Source: Candidatus Nitrosocaldaceae archaeon
GTDB taxonomy: Archaea > Thermoproteota > Nitrososphaeria > Nitrososphaerales > Nitrosocaldaceae
NCBI GenBank assembly: GCA_026002835.1
Contig: BPGC01000001.1
Coordinates: 248,001-312,000, forward strand
Reading direction: 5' to 3'
DNA: 64,000 nt
Positions 33,045 to 42,116 of this stretch are shown piece after piece. A program made the position numbers and the translations under genes. Below the pieces are notes generated by a model. It had not been told where the DNA came from. It saw only the letters and a list, made by a program, of their open reading frames with translations, and did not search any database. Within the stretch, counting starts at the first letter, position 1. Each line of letters begins with the position of its first letter.

Positions 33045-34384
33045 TGCTTATGAGAGTATTAGAGGAAGCATTAAAGTTAGTAGAACCTACTAAGGAAGAG
33101 AGAGAAAAGGTAGATAAGATAGCAGAGCTGGCATTTAATCTTGTAAAAGATGCATCTAAAGAATTCAAGGAGATAAAAGAGATCGTATTTGGAGGTTCAT
33201 ATGCTAAAGATACATGGATAAGCAATGATGTTGATATAGACATCTTTGCTAAAGTTGATGTTAATACTAATAATGAAAGATTTGAGTATATAGGAAGGAA
33301 TTTAGGATTGGTAGCATTAAAAGATTATAAACCATATCTCAAATATGCTCAGCATCCATATGTTGAAGCTATAATAGATGGTATAAAGATTAATGTAGTT
33401 CCATGCTATGATGTTAAGCAAGGGGAATGGAAGAGTGCTGCTGATAGATCTATATATCATACACAATTCATAAACGATAATTTTGATGAAGAGAAGAGGA
33501 GAGAAGTTAGATTACTTAAGCGATTTATGAAGACTATTAACGTTTATGGTGCTGAGATATCAGTTAATGGATTTAGTGGATATGTATGTGAAGTATTGAT
33601 TCTTAAATATAATACGTTTATAAATACTTTGAACAATGCTAAAGATTTTAAAGAAAAAACCGTTATAAGCATATATAATTATGACAAAAGTCTGCTAGAT
33701 CTATTTGATACACCAATAATAATCATAGATCCTATAGATAGTAAAAGAAACTTAGGAGCTGCTATCTCTAGCAACGCTATTGCTAGATTTATACTAGCAT
33801 CTAGAAAGTTTATAGATAATCCATCTATAAAGTTCTTCAAGCAATTAAGTATTAATCCTAATAGAGATCTTAGAAAGCAAGTACTAGTAATAAAATTTAG
33901 TTATAGAGATAGAAGTGATGATATAGTATGGGGAGAAGCTAAACGTAGTTTAAGAGCGATAACAAAACAGTTACAATTGCATGATTTCAAGATAATTAGA
34001 TCCTATTGTCATGTAGATATAGATAATACAGTTATACTTTTTGCTATATTATTAGAAGAATTAATAATTTCAAAGTATTATATCAGAGAAGGACCAAAAA
34101 TATTTGCTAAAGATAACTCTAACAAGTTTCTTGCTTCTAATAAAGATGCTGAGATGATATGGTTAGATGATGATAGGTTAAAAGCACTCAAGATTAGAGA
34201 ATATAATAATGCTGAAGAATTTTTGAAAATGCTACTAAAAGAGAAGTTAGAGCAGAGTGGGATAGCAAAAGGTCTGATTGATGATATTAGAAAAGGATTT
34301 GTTATATACAGAGATAACTTTGAAGAGAGGTTGATAAATGAGATAGTAGATCATATTACTGGAACAGATGAATTATACCTATGA
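33044..34384 (+). CDS. cca: CCA-adding enzyme (archaeal tRNA nucleotidyltransferase)
   Basis: A protein of about 446 residues of the archaeal class I type. VFGGSYAKDTWISNDVDIDIFAKV carries the GS motif and catalytic DxD; a third acidic residue lies in VEAIIDGIKINVVPCYDV. ISVNGFSGYVCEVLILKY matches the central domain and the tail domain follows. It adds or repairs CCA on tRNA 3' ends. It starts at the ATG overlapping the thpR stop; a TTG one codon before is also possible. Confidence 0.95.
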   Translation: MLMRVLEEALKLVEPTKEEREKVDKIAELAFNLVKDASKEFKEIKEIVFGGSYAKDTWISNDVDIDIFAKVDVNTNNERFEYIGRNLGLVALKDYKPYLKYAQHPYVEAIIDGIKINVVPCYDVKQGEWKSAADRSIYHTQFINDNFDEEKRREVRLLKRFMKTINVYGAEISVNGFSGYVCEVLILKYNTFINTLNNAKDFKEKTVISIYNYDKSLLDLFDTPIIIIDPIDSKRNLGAAISSNAIARFILASRKFIDNPSIKFFKQLSINPNRDLRKQVLVIKFSYRDRSDDIVWGEAKRSLRAITKQLQLHDFKIIRSYCHVDIDNTVILFAILLEELIISKYYIREGPKIFAKDNSNKFLASNKDAEMIWLDDDRLKALKIREYNNAEEFLKMLLKEKLEQSGIAKGLIDDIRKGFVIYRDNFEERLINEIVDHITGTDELYL

Positions 34385-35048
34385 TGAGTTGAGTAGGATA
34401 GTATGCTATCCTAGATATGATCACCAAATATTTCAAGAGAGGATGAGTTATTTACAGAACAAAAGGATAAAATTATTGAAATATGGTAAAAGCATAGTAA
34501 ATAACTGTAATGTATTAGGTAAAGGACATGCTGGGATAGTTATAAAAGGTATGATTGATGATAAAGAGGTAGCAGTAAAGATACGAAGGATGGATTCTAA
34601 AAGATCTAGTTTTAGAAAAGAAGAACAAATGCTTGAATTAGCGAACAATGTAGGAGTAGGACCAAAATTATACTATGCTAATGATGATATTATAATTATG
34701 GAATATATAGATGGTGTATCAATAAAAGAATTTTTAGAGAGAGGCAATAACGCATATATAATTAAGCAAGTATTAGACCAATGTTTTAGATTGGATTGTA
34801 TAAACTTGGATCATGGAGAGTTAAGCAATATGGATAAGCATGTAATTATCAGTGATAAAGCAACTATAATAGATTTTGATAGTGCTAGCATAAATAGGAA
34901 GGTATCTAATGTAACTTCTGCTACTCAATATCTACTAAACTATTTACAATCCAATAAAGATGATATATTTTATGAATTAAGAAGGTATAAGCATTGTATA
35001 TGCAAAGACTGTTTTGATAACATACTTACAGCATTAAAGGTTAAATAA
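34368..35048 (+). CDS. Predicted serine/threonine protein kinase-like protein (COG2112-type)
   Basis: A 226-residue small kinase-fold protein. The glycine-rich loop is LGKGHAGIVIKG, the ATP lysine is in VAVKIRR, and EEQMLE provides the partner glutamate. DHGELSNMDKHVI occupies the catalytic loop and IIDFDSAS is the metal-binding DFD motif. The C-terminus has a CxCxxC cluster (HCICKDC), an unusual zinc-like feature. It is not Bud32 or RIO by motif. It overlaps cca by 17 bp; its target is unknown. Confidence 0.75.
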   Translation: MNYTYDELSRIVCYPRYDHQIFQERMSYLQNKRIKLLKYGKSIVNNCNVLGKGHAGIVIKGMIDDKEVAVKIRRMDSKRSSFRKEEQMLELANNVGVGPKLYYANDDIIIMEYIDGVSIKEFLERGNNAYIIKQVLDQCFRLDCINLDHGELSNMDKHVIISDKATIIDFDSASINRKVSNVTSATQYLLNYLQSNKDDIFYELRRYKHCICKDCFDNILTALKVK

Positions 35049-35070
35049 TGAATCTAGAGTATTGCTACTA

Positions 35071-35186
35071 GGGGCCGTCGTCTACAGTATATCTATAGGT
35101 ATACTGGCGGAGAGCATGGATCAGGATGCCAGCCTGGGGATGAGCCAGAACGCTGGTGGTCAGGGGTTCAAATCCCCTCGGCCCCA
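35071..35186 (+). tRNA. tRNA-Pro (GGG) with two introns
   Basis: The acceptor GGGGCCG pairs with CGGCCCC (discriminator A), the T arm is AGGGG-TTCAAAT-CCCCT, and the anticodon stem CCAGC/GCTGG encloses CT-GGG-G, anticodon GGG at 35136-35138. The span is 116 nt, 40 more than a mature tRNA. An 11-nt insert (35140-35150) sits at position 37/38. A 29-nt insert (about 35085-35113, containing hairpin CAGTATA/TATACTG) sits in the D loop; removing it restores a normal D arm (GTCT-AGCATGGATCA-GGAT). Exact splice sites may shift by one or two bases. Confidence 0.82.
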
Positions 35187-35229
35187 CTTTTACACAAATC
35201 AATAATGTTTATAATTCAATAAAAGGAAG

Positions 35230-35237
35230 GTTTTTAT
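35230..35237 (+). promoter_or_regulatory. TATA-like element for the LSm gene
   Basis: GTTTTTAT ends 22 bp before the ATG at 35260. Its position supports that ATG over the TTG at 35245. Confidence 0.4.
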
Positions 35238-35259
35238 CCCCCTCTTGTCTCTAGGCTTA

Positions 35260-35511
35260 ATGAAGCCTTTGTCAAACCAGCAACCAAAAAGACCATTAAC
35301 AATATTGCAGAAATCGATAAACAAGAACGTTACAGTTAGGCTAAAGAATGATCTAGAGTATAGAGGTAGGATGAGTAATGTTGACTCTTACATGAACCTC
35401 ATACTAGAAGATGCTGAAGAGTTCAATGGAGATACACACCTAGCAAACTATGGTATGGTAGTTATTAGGGGTAATAACGTGCTCTTTATAAAACTAGCCA
35501 ACGAATTATGA
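35260..35511 (+). CDS. LSm/Sm-like small ribonucleoprotein
   Basis: An 83-residue protein with the Sm1 motif [34 protein letters not shown] and the Sm2 motif [11 protein letters not shown]. Archaeal LSm proteins form heptameric rings that bind U-rich RNA. The gene is followed after 10 bp by metK; they may be co-transcribed. Confidence 0.95.
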   Translation: MKPLSNQQPKRPLTILQKSINKNVTVRLKNDLEYRGRMSNVDSYMNLILEDAEEFNGDTHLANYGMVVIRGNNVLFIKLANEL

Positions 35512-35521
35512 GTTGAAAGAA

Positions 35522-36664
35522 ATGAGGAGGCTATTAACCTCTGAATCGGTAACGGAAGGACATCCAGATAAGGTATGTGATCAGATAGCTGATACTATAC
35601 TTGATGAGTATCTAAAGCAAGATCCAAACTCTAGAGTAGCTATAGAATGCTTAACTACTACTGATCTCATGGTTGTAGTAGGAGAGGTTACCAGTAATGG
35701 AGAAGTTGATGTAGAGAAGATAGTTAGGAACGTTCTAAGAGATATAGGTTATACTAGCAAGGAGATAGGGATAGATTGCAACAGTTGTAAGATAATAACA
35801 TCGATACATGAACAGAGTCCAGATATAGCAAGAGGAGTAGTTAAAGAAGAAGATGTCCAAGGAGCAGGAGATCAAGGTTTGATGTTCGGTTATGCTACCA
35901 ATGAAACTAAAGAGTTGATGCCTTTACCTATCACATTAGCGCATAAACTCACAATGCGTTTAAGCGAGGTTAGAAAGAAGAAGATCCTTGATTGGGTAAG
36001 ACCAGATGGCAAATCACAAGTTACAGTAGAGTATGATAATGGAAAGCCAAAGAGTGTAACTAGTATAGTTATATCAACACAGCATGATCCAGATGTAGAT
36101 TATGATACAATAAAAGAACATGTAATAAAAGATGTTATAGAACCTATATGCAATGATTATATAACTGCTAATACAAAATATTACATAAACCCAACTGGAA
36201 GATTTGTAATAGGAGGTCCAGCTGGAGATTCTGGATTAACTGGAAGGAAGATAATAGTAGATACATATGGAGGAGTAGGAAGCCATGGAGGAGGAGCATT
36301 CTCTGGCAAAGATCCAAGTAAGGTTGATAGATCAGCATCATATATGGCTAGATATGTAGCAAAGAACATAGTTGCAGCAGGATTAGCAGATAAATGTGAA
36401 TTACAAGTAGCATATGCTATTGGAGTAGCAGAGCCAATATCATTAACTGTTAATACATTCAATACTGGCAAGATATCAGATGAAGCGGTAGAAGATCTAA
36501 TAATGAAGAACTTTGATCTAAGACCAGCTGCTATAATAAGAACATTAAAGTTAAAGAGACCTATATATAGAAAGACATCAGTATATGGACATTTTGGAAG
36601 GAATGAGCCAGAGTTTACATGGGAGTATACGGATAAAGCAGATATACTAAAGAGCAGTATCTGA
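35522..36664 (+). CDS. metK: S-adenosylmethionine synthetase, bacterial/eukaryotic type
   Basis: A 380-residue enzyme with [24 protein letters not shown], the ATP-binding [50 protein letters not shown] and [19 protein letters not shown], all hallmarks of MetK. It makes SAM from methionine and ATP; SAM feeds the many methyltransferases in this window. Most archaea use a distinct archaeal MAT, so this type suggests acquisition from bacteria or lineage-specific use. The ATG at 35522 is preferred over the TTG at 35513. Confidence 0.95.
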   Translation: MRRLLTSESVTEGHPDKVCDQIADTILDEYLKQDPNSRVAIECLTTTDLMVVVGEVTSNGEVDVEKIVRNVLRDIGYTSKEIGIDCNSCKIITSIHEQSPDIARGVVKEEDVQGAGDQGLMFGYATNETKELMPLPITLAHKLTMRLSEVRKKKILDWVRPDGKSQVTVEYDNGKPKSVTSIVISTQHDPDVDYDTIKEHVIKDVIEPICNDYITANTKYYINPTGRFVIGGPAGDSGLTGRKIIVDTYGGVGSHGGGAFSGKDPSKVDRSASYMARYVAKNIVAAGLADKCELQVAYAIGVAEPISLTVNTFNTGKISDEAVEDLIMKNFDLRPAAIIRTLKLKRPIYRKTSVYGHFGRNEPEFTWEYTDKADILKSSI

Positions 36665-36668
36665 ACTG

Positions 36669-37517
36669 TTAGGATGTAATATATTCTAGAGCCTTATCTA
36701 GGCTATACTCTATCTTATATTTTCTATTAAAATATCTTATAATATTCCTTAAATCTCTCTCTAACAATAATCTTGCATCTTTATGCTCAATGCTTATAGC
36801 CTGAGGAAAATCTATAAGCCATATACCTTTACCATCATATAATATATTATACTCGCTTAGATCTGCACTTATAACTCCTAATCTATATGCTTTCTTTATC
36901 TCATCTAATATCAATCTTAATACAAATTCAGGCTTATCTAACTTTATATATGATAATCTGTATCCTTCGATAAATTGCATGACTATAACATGCTTTACAT
37001 TTGCAATAGGTTTTGGAACCTTACAATGCATGTATAATCTATTCAATACATTAAACTCATTCTTAGCAGCTTCGATATTTACTATTAACCAATTATGAGC
37101 TTCTTTAAACCCTCGCTTCCTAAGGTCTCTGAAACTGATCCTTCCTATCCTAAAGAATTTTACCGCTACTCTTTCATTATTGCTAATACCTTCAAAGACA
37201 TCAGATTCCTTGCCTATGCCTATAGCTCTTCCTAAACCTTGGATTATATCTTTATCTGCAAGTATCTTTAATGCTATTGCATCCAATCCTGCAGTTAACA
37301 ATACGTAACCTTTTTCCTCTTTGAATACCAGCTTTTTCTCATTTAGTTTAGATAAAGCAAACCTAACTCTATCTATGTGCATCTTACCCTTCTCGCTCAA
37401 TATATACTCATCAACAACTTTGTAATCATAGATCAGTTGTGAAAATATATTTAATGCTTTAACCTCTTCTCTGCTCAAACCTTTTATTACTTTAGCAGCT
37501 ATCTCAGCAGATGACAT
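36669..37517 (-). CDS. rio2: RIO2-type serine/threonine protein kinase
   Basis: A 282-residue protein. The N-terminal 85 residues form the RIO2 winged helix; then GLGRAIGIGKESDVFEGI (P-loop), VAVKFFRIGR (ATP lysine), the RIO insert with FKEAHNWLIVNIEAAKNEFNVLNRLY, VIVMQFIEGYRLSY (hinge), VISADLSEYNILYD (catalytic loop) and WLIDFPQAI (metal-binding D). RIO2 acts in late small-subunit ribosome maturation. Divergent from the THUMP methyltransferase gene. Confidence 0.93.
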   Translation of the reverse strand: MSSAEIAAKVIKGLSREEVKALNIFSQLIYDYKVVDEYILSEKGKMHIDRVRFALSKLNEKKLVFKEEKGYVLLTAGLDAIALKILADKDIIQGLGRAIGIGKESDVFEGISNNERVAVKFFRIGRISFRDLRKRGFKEAHNWLIVNIEAAKNEFNVLNRLYMHCKVPKPIANVKHVIVMQFIEGYRLSYIKLDKPEFVLRLILDEIKKAYRLGVISADLSEYNILYDGKGIWLIDFPQAISIEHKDARLLLERDLRNIIRYFNRKYKIEYSLDKALEYITS

Positions 37518-37549
37518 GCTTATTATTATCCAAAAACCAAATTTAGTTC

Positions 37550-38554
37550 ATGCTATATATACTAACCACAAATCCTGGAATAGAGGATATAGTTGAGTTA
37601 GAAGTTAGAGAGAAGTTAGACGGAAAAGCAATACAGAAATTCTTAGGACTTGCTGGGAGGGTTCTAGTTGATACTAATGAAAGTAAGAGATTATTCAGCT
37701 TAAGATCGATCTATCATATAATTAGATATATTGATCAATTTGAAATTGATAAGCTAGACGATATTTATGATTATTTAAAAACTATTGAGAACGAAGAGAT
37801 GAATAATGCAAATAGTTTTAGAGTTACAAGCAATAGAATAGGAGAGCATAACTTCACATCAATAGATATACAAAGAGTTGCTGGTCAAGCTATAGTAGAT
37901 AGATATGCTAAGAGAGTAGATCTTGAGAATTATGATATTGACATAATATGTGATGTTATAGGCAATAGATGTATAGTTGGTGTAAAATTAACTCGAGAAT
38001 CTTTACATAAAAGGTATAAGCATAGGTTTGTTCATCCAGCAGCTATAAAGGCACCATTAGCATATGCTATGCTTAGGCTAGCATCAATAAAGGAAGGTTC
38101 ATTATTAGATCCATTTTGTGGAGGAGGAACTATAGTTATAGAGGGTGCTAGTATTTATGATAAATTAAAGATATATGCTTCAGATATAAATGAGGAATAT
38201 ATAGAGGGTGCTAAGAGGAATGCAGAGGCTGCGGGAGTTAAGGATCGTATAGAGTTTAGAGTATGTAATGCAGAGGAATTAGATAGATATTATACATCAA
38301 TAGATGCTATAGTAACAAATCCTCCATATGGTATAAGGATGGGCAAAAAGGTTAATTTGAAGGAATTATATAAGAATTTCCTAATTGCTGCATCTAAAGT
38401 TATTAATAAAGATGGAAGGTTAGTAATAATAACAAGAAAAGCAGTAAGTTTTAGAAAACTTGCATTGAATACAAATAAATTTTACCTAGAGCATGAGAGA
38501 GTTGTTGAGAGTGGAGATCTATATCCTCATATATTTGTATTAAGAAGGTTATAA
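37550..38554 (+). CDS. THUMP-domain RNA methyltransferase (Trm14/RlmL-like)
   Basis: A 334-residue protein. The N-terminal THUMP region starts LYILTTNPGIEDIVELEVREKL and has a helix with FRVTSNRIGEHNFTSIDIQRVAGQAIVDRY; a KRYKHRFVHPAAIKAPLAYAMLRLA linker follows. The methylase domain has LLDPFCGGGTIVIEGA and the catalytic NPPYG (TNPPYGIRMG). These enzymes make N2-methylguanosine in tRNA (position 6) or rRNA; which is not decided here. Confidence 0.88.
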   Translation: MLYILTTNPGIEDIVELEVREKLDGKAIQKFLGLAGRVLVDTNESKRLFSLRSIYHIIRYIDQFEIDKLDDIYDYLKTIENEEMNNANSFRVTSNRIGEHNFTSIDIQRVAGQAIVDRYAKRVDLENYDIDIICDVIGNRCIVGVKLTRESLHKRYKHRFVHPAAIKAPLAYAMLRLASIKEGSLLDPFCGGGTIVIEGASIYDKLKIYASDINEEYIEGAKRNAEAAGVKDRIEFRVCNAEELDRYYTSIDAIVTNPPYGIRMGKKVNLKELYKNFLIAASKVINKDGRLVIITRKAVSFRKLALNTNKFYLEHERVVESGDLYPHIFVLRRL

Positions 38555-38583
38555 TAAATATGCATTATTCATAATAATAACAA

Positions 38584-39714
38584 ATGAAGGAATTGACACC
38601 AGAAGAGATTGCAGAGAAGAGAAGGTTAGGATTACTTAGAACTGGTTATACTACTGGGACATGTGCAACTGCTGCTACAAAGGCAGCTTTGCTAGCATTA
38701 TTGGATAAGAGATATGATGAGGTTATGGTAACACTTCCTAAAGGCAATAAGGTTAAGATCAAGGTTCATAGATGCGAGATAATTGATGAGAATACTGCTG
38801 AGGCTAGTGTTATCAAAGATGGAGGAGATGATCCAGATGTAACTCATGGCGCTGAGATAGTATCAAGAGTAACTTTGCTAGATGAACCAATAATAGATAT
38901 CGATGGAGGTAAAGGTGTAGGAAGAGTAACAAAACCTGGATTAGGTTTAGAGATAGGAAAGGCTGCAATAAATCCAGTGCCTATGAAGATGATAAGGAAT
39001 GCTATAAATGAGGTTGTTAATAATAGAGGAGTTAAAGTTATAATCTCAGTTCCAAATGGTGAAGAGCTTGCTAAAAAGACAGATAACCCTAGATTAGGAA
39101 TAATTGGTGGTATATCTATTCTAGGAACTACTGGGATAGTTATTCCATACTCAACTGGTTCGTTTACTGCTAGTATTAGACAATGTTTAGATGTAGCAAA
39201 GGCTATGAATGATCGTATGATAGTATTAACTACTGGAGGAAGGAGCGAAGATTTCAGTAAAGCATTGCTAAACCTTCCAGATCATTGCTATATACAGATG
39301 GGAGACTTTGCAGCATATGCCATTAGACAAGCAGCTATAAGAGGTATGAAGAAGGTTATAATTGCTGGATTTATAGGCAAGTTATCAAAGATAGCTATGG
39401 GTATAAAACAGACGCATGTAAAAGGTTCTAAGGTAGATATGAACTTCTTAGCAGATATTGCTAAGGAATTGGATGTTGATGATAAAATAATAGAAGAGAT
39501 AAAAGGAGCAAATACTGCAAGACATGTATCTGAGATAGTAATGAAGTATAATATAGATGGATATTTTGATATCATATGCAAATATGTATGTAGAAATATG
39601 AGCAAGTATGCTAATAATAGTATTGATGTATACTCAATCATGTTCGATTTTGATGGTAAGGTTATAGGTTCATATCCATCATTAGAAAGTATAATAAAAT
39701 ATAAGAGTGTATGA
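38584..39714 (+). CDS. cbiD: Cobalt-precorrin-5B (C1)-methyltransferase CbiD
   Basis: A 376-residue protein with RTGYTTGTCATAATKAAL at the N-terminus, CbiD's signature, followed by SVIKDGGDDPDVTHGAEI and GVGRVTKPGLGLEIGKAAINPVPMKMI. GIIGGISILGTTGIVIPYS is also typical. It methylates C1 of the corrin ring in the oxygen-independent cobalamin pathway. It heads a tight run: its stop overlaps the cbiG start (ATGA). Confidence 0.97.
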   Translation: MKELTPEEIAEKRRLGLLRTGYTTGTCATAATKAALLALLDKRYDEVMVTLPKGNKVKIKVHRCEIIDENTAEASVIKDGGDDPDVTHGAEIVSRVTLLDEPIIDIDGGKGVGRVTKPGLGLEIGKAAINPVPMKMIRNAINEVVNNRGVKVIISVPNGEELAKKTDNPRLGIIGGISILGTTGIVIPYSTGSFTASIRQCLDVAKAMNDRMIVLTTGGRSEDFSKALLNLPDHCYIQMGDFAAYAIRQAAIRGMKKVIIAGFIGKLSKIAMGIKQTHVKGSKVDMNFLADIAKELDVDDKIIEEIKGANTARHVSEIVMKYNIDGYFDIICKYVCRNMSKYANNSIDVYSIMFDFDGKVIGSYPSLESIIKYKSV

Positions 39715-40778
39715 TTGCTAAAGTAGCATTGAAGATAGCGGTTATAGCGATAACAAAGAATGGTAAAGATATAGCGAGGAAGATCAAGAATAGGATAGAA
39801 TGTGATATCTTTATGCCAGTAAAATTCAAAGATGATAATGATATAATATATTATGAAGAACCTACTCCATTGATGATAAGCAGATTATTCAAATCTTACA
39901 ATGCATTAGTTTGCATATTCTCATTAGGTGCAGTAATAAGGATGGTATCTAACCATTTGAAAGATAAGAAGAGCGATCCAGCAGTAGTTGTTATCGATGA
40001 TAAAGCCAACTTTGTGATAAGTGCGTTATCTGGTCATTTAGGAGGAGCAAACGCATTGACAAGGCTACTAGCAAATATATTAAATTCAATTCCAGTGATA
40101 ACTACTGCAGCTGATGTTAATGAGACTATTGCTGTTGATCTACTTGGTAAAGAGTTCAATTGGGAGATCGATGATGATAAAAATATCACAATGGTTAGTG
40201 CTAATATGGTTAATAACGAACCTATTGGCATTTATCAAGATGCTGGAGAAAAGAATTGGTGGAATAAAGAGTTACCAAAGAATGTTCATATCTTTAACTC
40301 ATTAGATGAATTAAGAGATTCAGCATGTAAATCATATCTTATAATAACAGATAAGATAATAGATAATGATTTAATGGATAAAGCTGTAGTGTATAGACCG
40401 AAGAGCCTAGTTGTTGGAATAGGTTTGCATTACAATACAAGTAAAGAAGATATTAGTAAAGGTATTAAAGATACGTTTGCTAAATATAATTTAGCACTAA
40501 AATCTATAAGATTGTTAGCAACTATAGATAAAGGTATTAAAGTAAAAGGTTTGGAAGAGTATGCTAAAGAGCATAATCTAGAGATAAAATATTTTAGTAA
40601 AGAAGAGTTAGCAAAGGTTCAAGTTCCTAATCCTTCTGAGATAGTAAAAAAGTATGAAAAGACTGCTAGTGTTTCAGAGGCTGCTGCTATTTTAGCAAGT
40701 AATGGTAAATTAGTTGTAGAAAAACAAAAGTATCCGCCAAATCTAACTATTGCAGTAGCGAGGGTTAATTATGAATAG
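39711..40778 (+). CDS. cbiG: Cobalt-precorrin-5A hydrolase CbiG
   Basis: A 355-residue protein. The N-terminal and middle parts have VCIFSLGAVIRMVSNHLKDKKSDPAVVVIDDKANFVISALSGHLGGANALTRLLA, the CbiG centre, and the C-terminal part starts LVVGIGLHYNTSKEDI. It opens the ring lactone and releases acetaldehyde. It overlaps cbiD by 4 bp and cbiX by 8 bp, consistent with one transcript. Confidence 0.95.
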   Translation: MIAKVALKIAVIAITKNGKDIARKIKNRIECDIFMPVKFKDDNDIIYYEEPTPLMISRLFKSYNALVCIFSLGAVIRMVSNHLKDKKSDPAVVVIDDKANFVISALSGHLGGANALTRLLANILNSIPVITTAADVNETIAVDLLGKEFNWEIDDDKNITMVSANMVNNEPIGIYQDAGEKNWWNKELPKNVHIFNSLDELRDSACKSYLIITDKIIDNDLMDKAVVYRPKSLVVGIGLHYNTSKEDISKGIKDTFAKYNLALKSIRLLATIDKGIKVKGLEEYAKEHNLEIKYFSKEELAKVQVPNPSEIVKKYEKTASVSEAAAILASNGKLVVEKQKYPPNLTIAVARVNYE

Positions 40779-41493
40779 TTTATTATTAATAGATAGAGGT
40801 AGTAGAGAGAAAGAGGTTAGAGATGAGCTAGAAGATTTATGCTCATTAATAAAGAGTATTAGCAGTTATGATATAGTTAGATACTGTTTCTTGGAAGTTG
40901 TCCCTCCTTATATAAAAGAAGGTATAGAGAGTTGCTCATCTAACATAACAATAGTCCCATATTTCTTATATCCAGGTATGAAATTAAAGTTAGCTATACT
41001 CAATAGCAAAGAGATTGCTGAAGCGAAGAATCTTAATTATAAGATTGCTGATTGTTTACATTATCATCCTAATCTAGCGAAGATAGTTATGAAGAGGATA
41101 GAGGAAAGTAAAGCAAAAAATGGTATAATGTTAGATAATAAAGAGTGTGATCTATTATTAATAGGTCATGGTAGTAGTGATGTAGATGCTAGATTAGCAT
41201 TTGAAGAGATATATGATGGGGTTAGAGACAATTTCAGGAATGCAGAATATGCATTTTTAGAATTGGATAAACCAGATATAAAAGATGGTATAAATAGATT
41301 ATTGAAAGACAATCCTAAAACATTGATTATAATGCCATACTTTCTTCATAGAGGTGCTCATGTCAAACATGATATACATGAAGATATCAATGCTGCTATA
41401 AAAGATGCTAATGCTAAGATAATAATAACTGAACATCTAGGAGTTAGTAGAGAGATGGCTGAGATAGTATTAGATAAGGCGAGAGAAGCATGA
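40771..41493 (+). CDS. cbiX: Sirohydrochlorin cobaltochelatase CbiX-like, two-repeat form
   Basis: A 240-residue protein made of two CbiX-like halves. The C-terminal half has both metal-binding histidines expected of the family: LIGHGSSD (H133) and YFLHRGAHVKHDI (H197). In the N-terminal half the same places read LIDRGSRE (R9) and YFLYPGMKLKLAI (K71), so that half appears inactive. CbiX inserts cobalt early in cobalamin synthesis. The gene sits tightly between cbiG and cbiC. Confidence 0.85.
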   Translation: MNSLLLIDRGSREKEVRDELEDLCSLIKSISSYDIVRYCFLEVVPPYIKEGIESCSSNITIVPYFLYPGMKLKLAILNSKEIAEAKNLNYKIADCLHYHPNLAKIVMKRIEESKAKNGIMLDNKECDLLLIGHGSSDVDARLAFEEIYDGVRDNFRNAEYAFLELDKPDIKDGINRLLKDNPKTLIIMPYFLHRGAHVKHDIHEDINAAIKDANAKIIITEHLGVSREMAEIVLDKAREA

Positions 41494-42116
41494 AGGGAAG
41501 TAAGATCGAAGAAGATAGTATGAGGATTATTGAGGAAGAGATCGGAGAGTTAAAGAATAACTACAAACCTAAAGAATGGATTATCGTCAGAAGAGTAATT
41601 CATACAACTGCTGATTATGATTTTGCTGATAAGAATAGACTAGTATTCAATAATGCTATCGATGCGGCTTTCAAAGCTATAGATACTAGATGTAATATAG
41701 TCTGTGATACAGATATAGTCTATGCTGGATTGAATAAGAAGAATCTTAATAATCTAGGGTTGAGATGCATATCTAGGATATCTGATGAAGATGTAATAAG
41801 AGAGGCTAAGAAGAGTAATAAGACAAGAGCAGAGACAGCAATGAGACTATCTGCAAATGAGATTAGAGATAGTATAGTTGCTATAGGAAATGCTCCAACT
41901 GCATTATTGGAGGTATTAAGATTAATAGATGAAGGTATCAAACCTGCATTAATAGTTGCTGTTCCAGTAGGGTTTGTGAATGCTAAAGAATCTAAAGATA
42001 TGCTAATGCAATACAATATACCATACATTACAAATATTGGTAGAAAAGGAGGTAGCACAGTAGCATCTGCTATATTGAATGCGTTGATGTTATTATACAT
42101 CAAGGATAGACTCTAG
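41490..42116 (+). CDS. cbiC: Precorrin-8X / cobalt-precorrin-8 methylmutase CbiC
   Basis: A 208-residue protein with VRRVIHTTADYDFADKNRLVFNNAI containing the catalytic histidine (IHTTADYDF), NIVCDTDIVYAG, and AIGNAPTALLEVLRLIDEGIKPALIVAVPVGFVNAKESK, the best conserved CbiC block. It moves a methyl group to form hydrogenobyrinate or cobyrinate. Last of the plus-strand cbi run; its end overlaps AsnRS by 17 bp, tail to tail. Confidence 0.96.
   Translation: MKGSKIEEDSMRIIEEEIGELKNNYKPKEWIIVRRVIHTTADYDFADKNRLVFNNAIDAAFKAIDTRCNIVCDTDIVYAGLNKKNLNNLGLRCISRISDEDVIREAKKSNKTRAETAMRLSANEIRDSIVAIGNAPTALLEVLRLIDEGIKPALIVAVPVGFVNAKESKDMLMQYNIPYITNIGRKGGSTVASAILNALMLLYIKDRL

Noticed and set aside
35136..35150. 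Reading the tRNA at 35071 as tRNA-Trp from a CCA in the loop
   Set aside because: That CCA lies in the 11-nt intron; the position 34-36 bases are GGG and the GGGGCCG acceptor is typical of proline tRNA.
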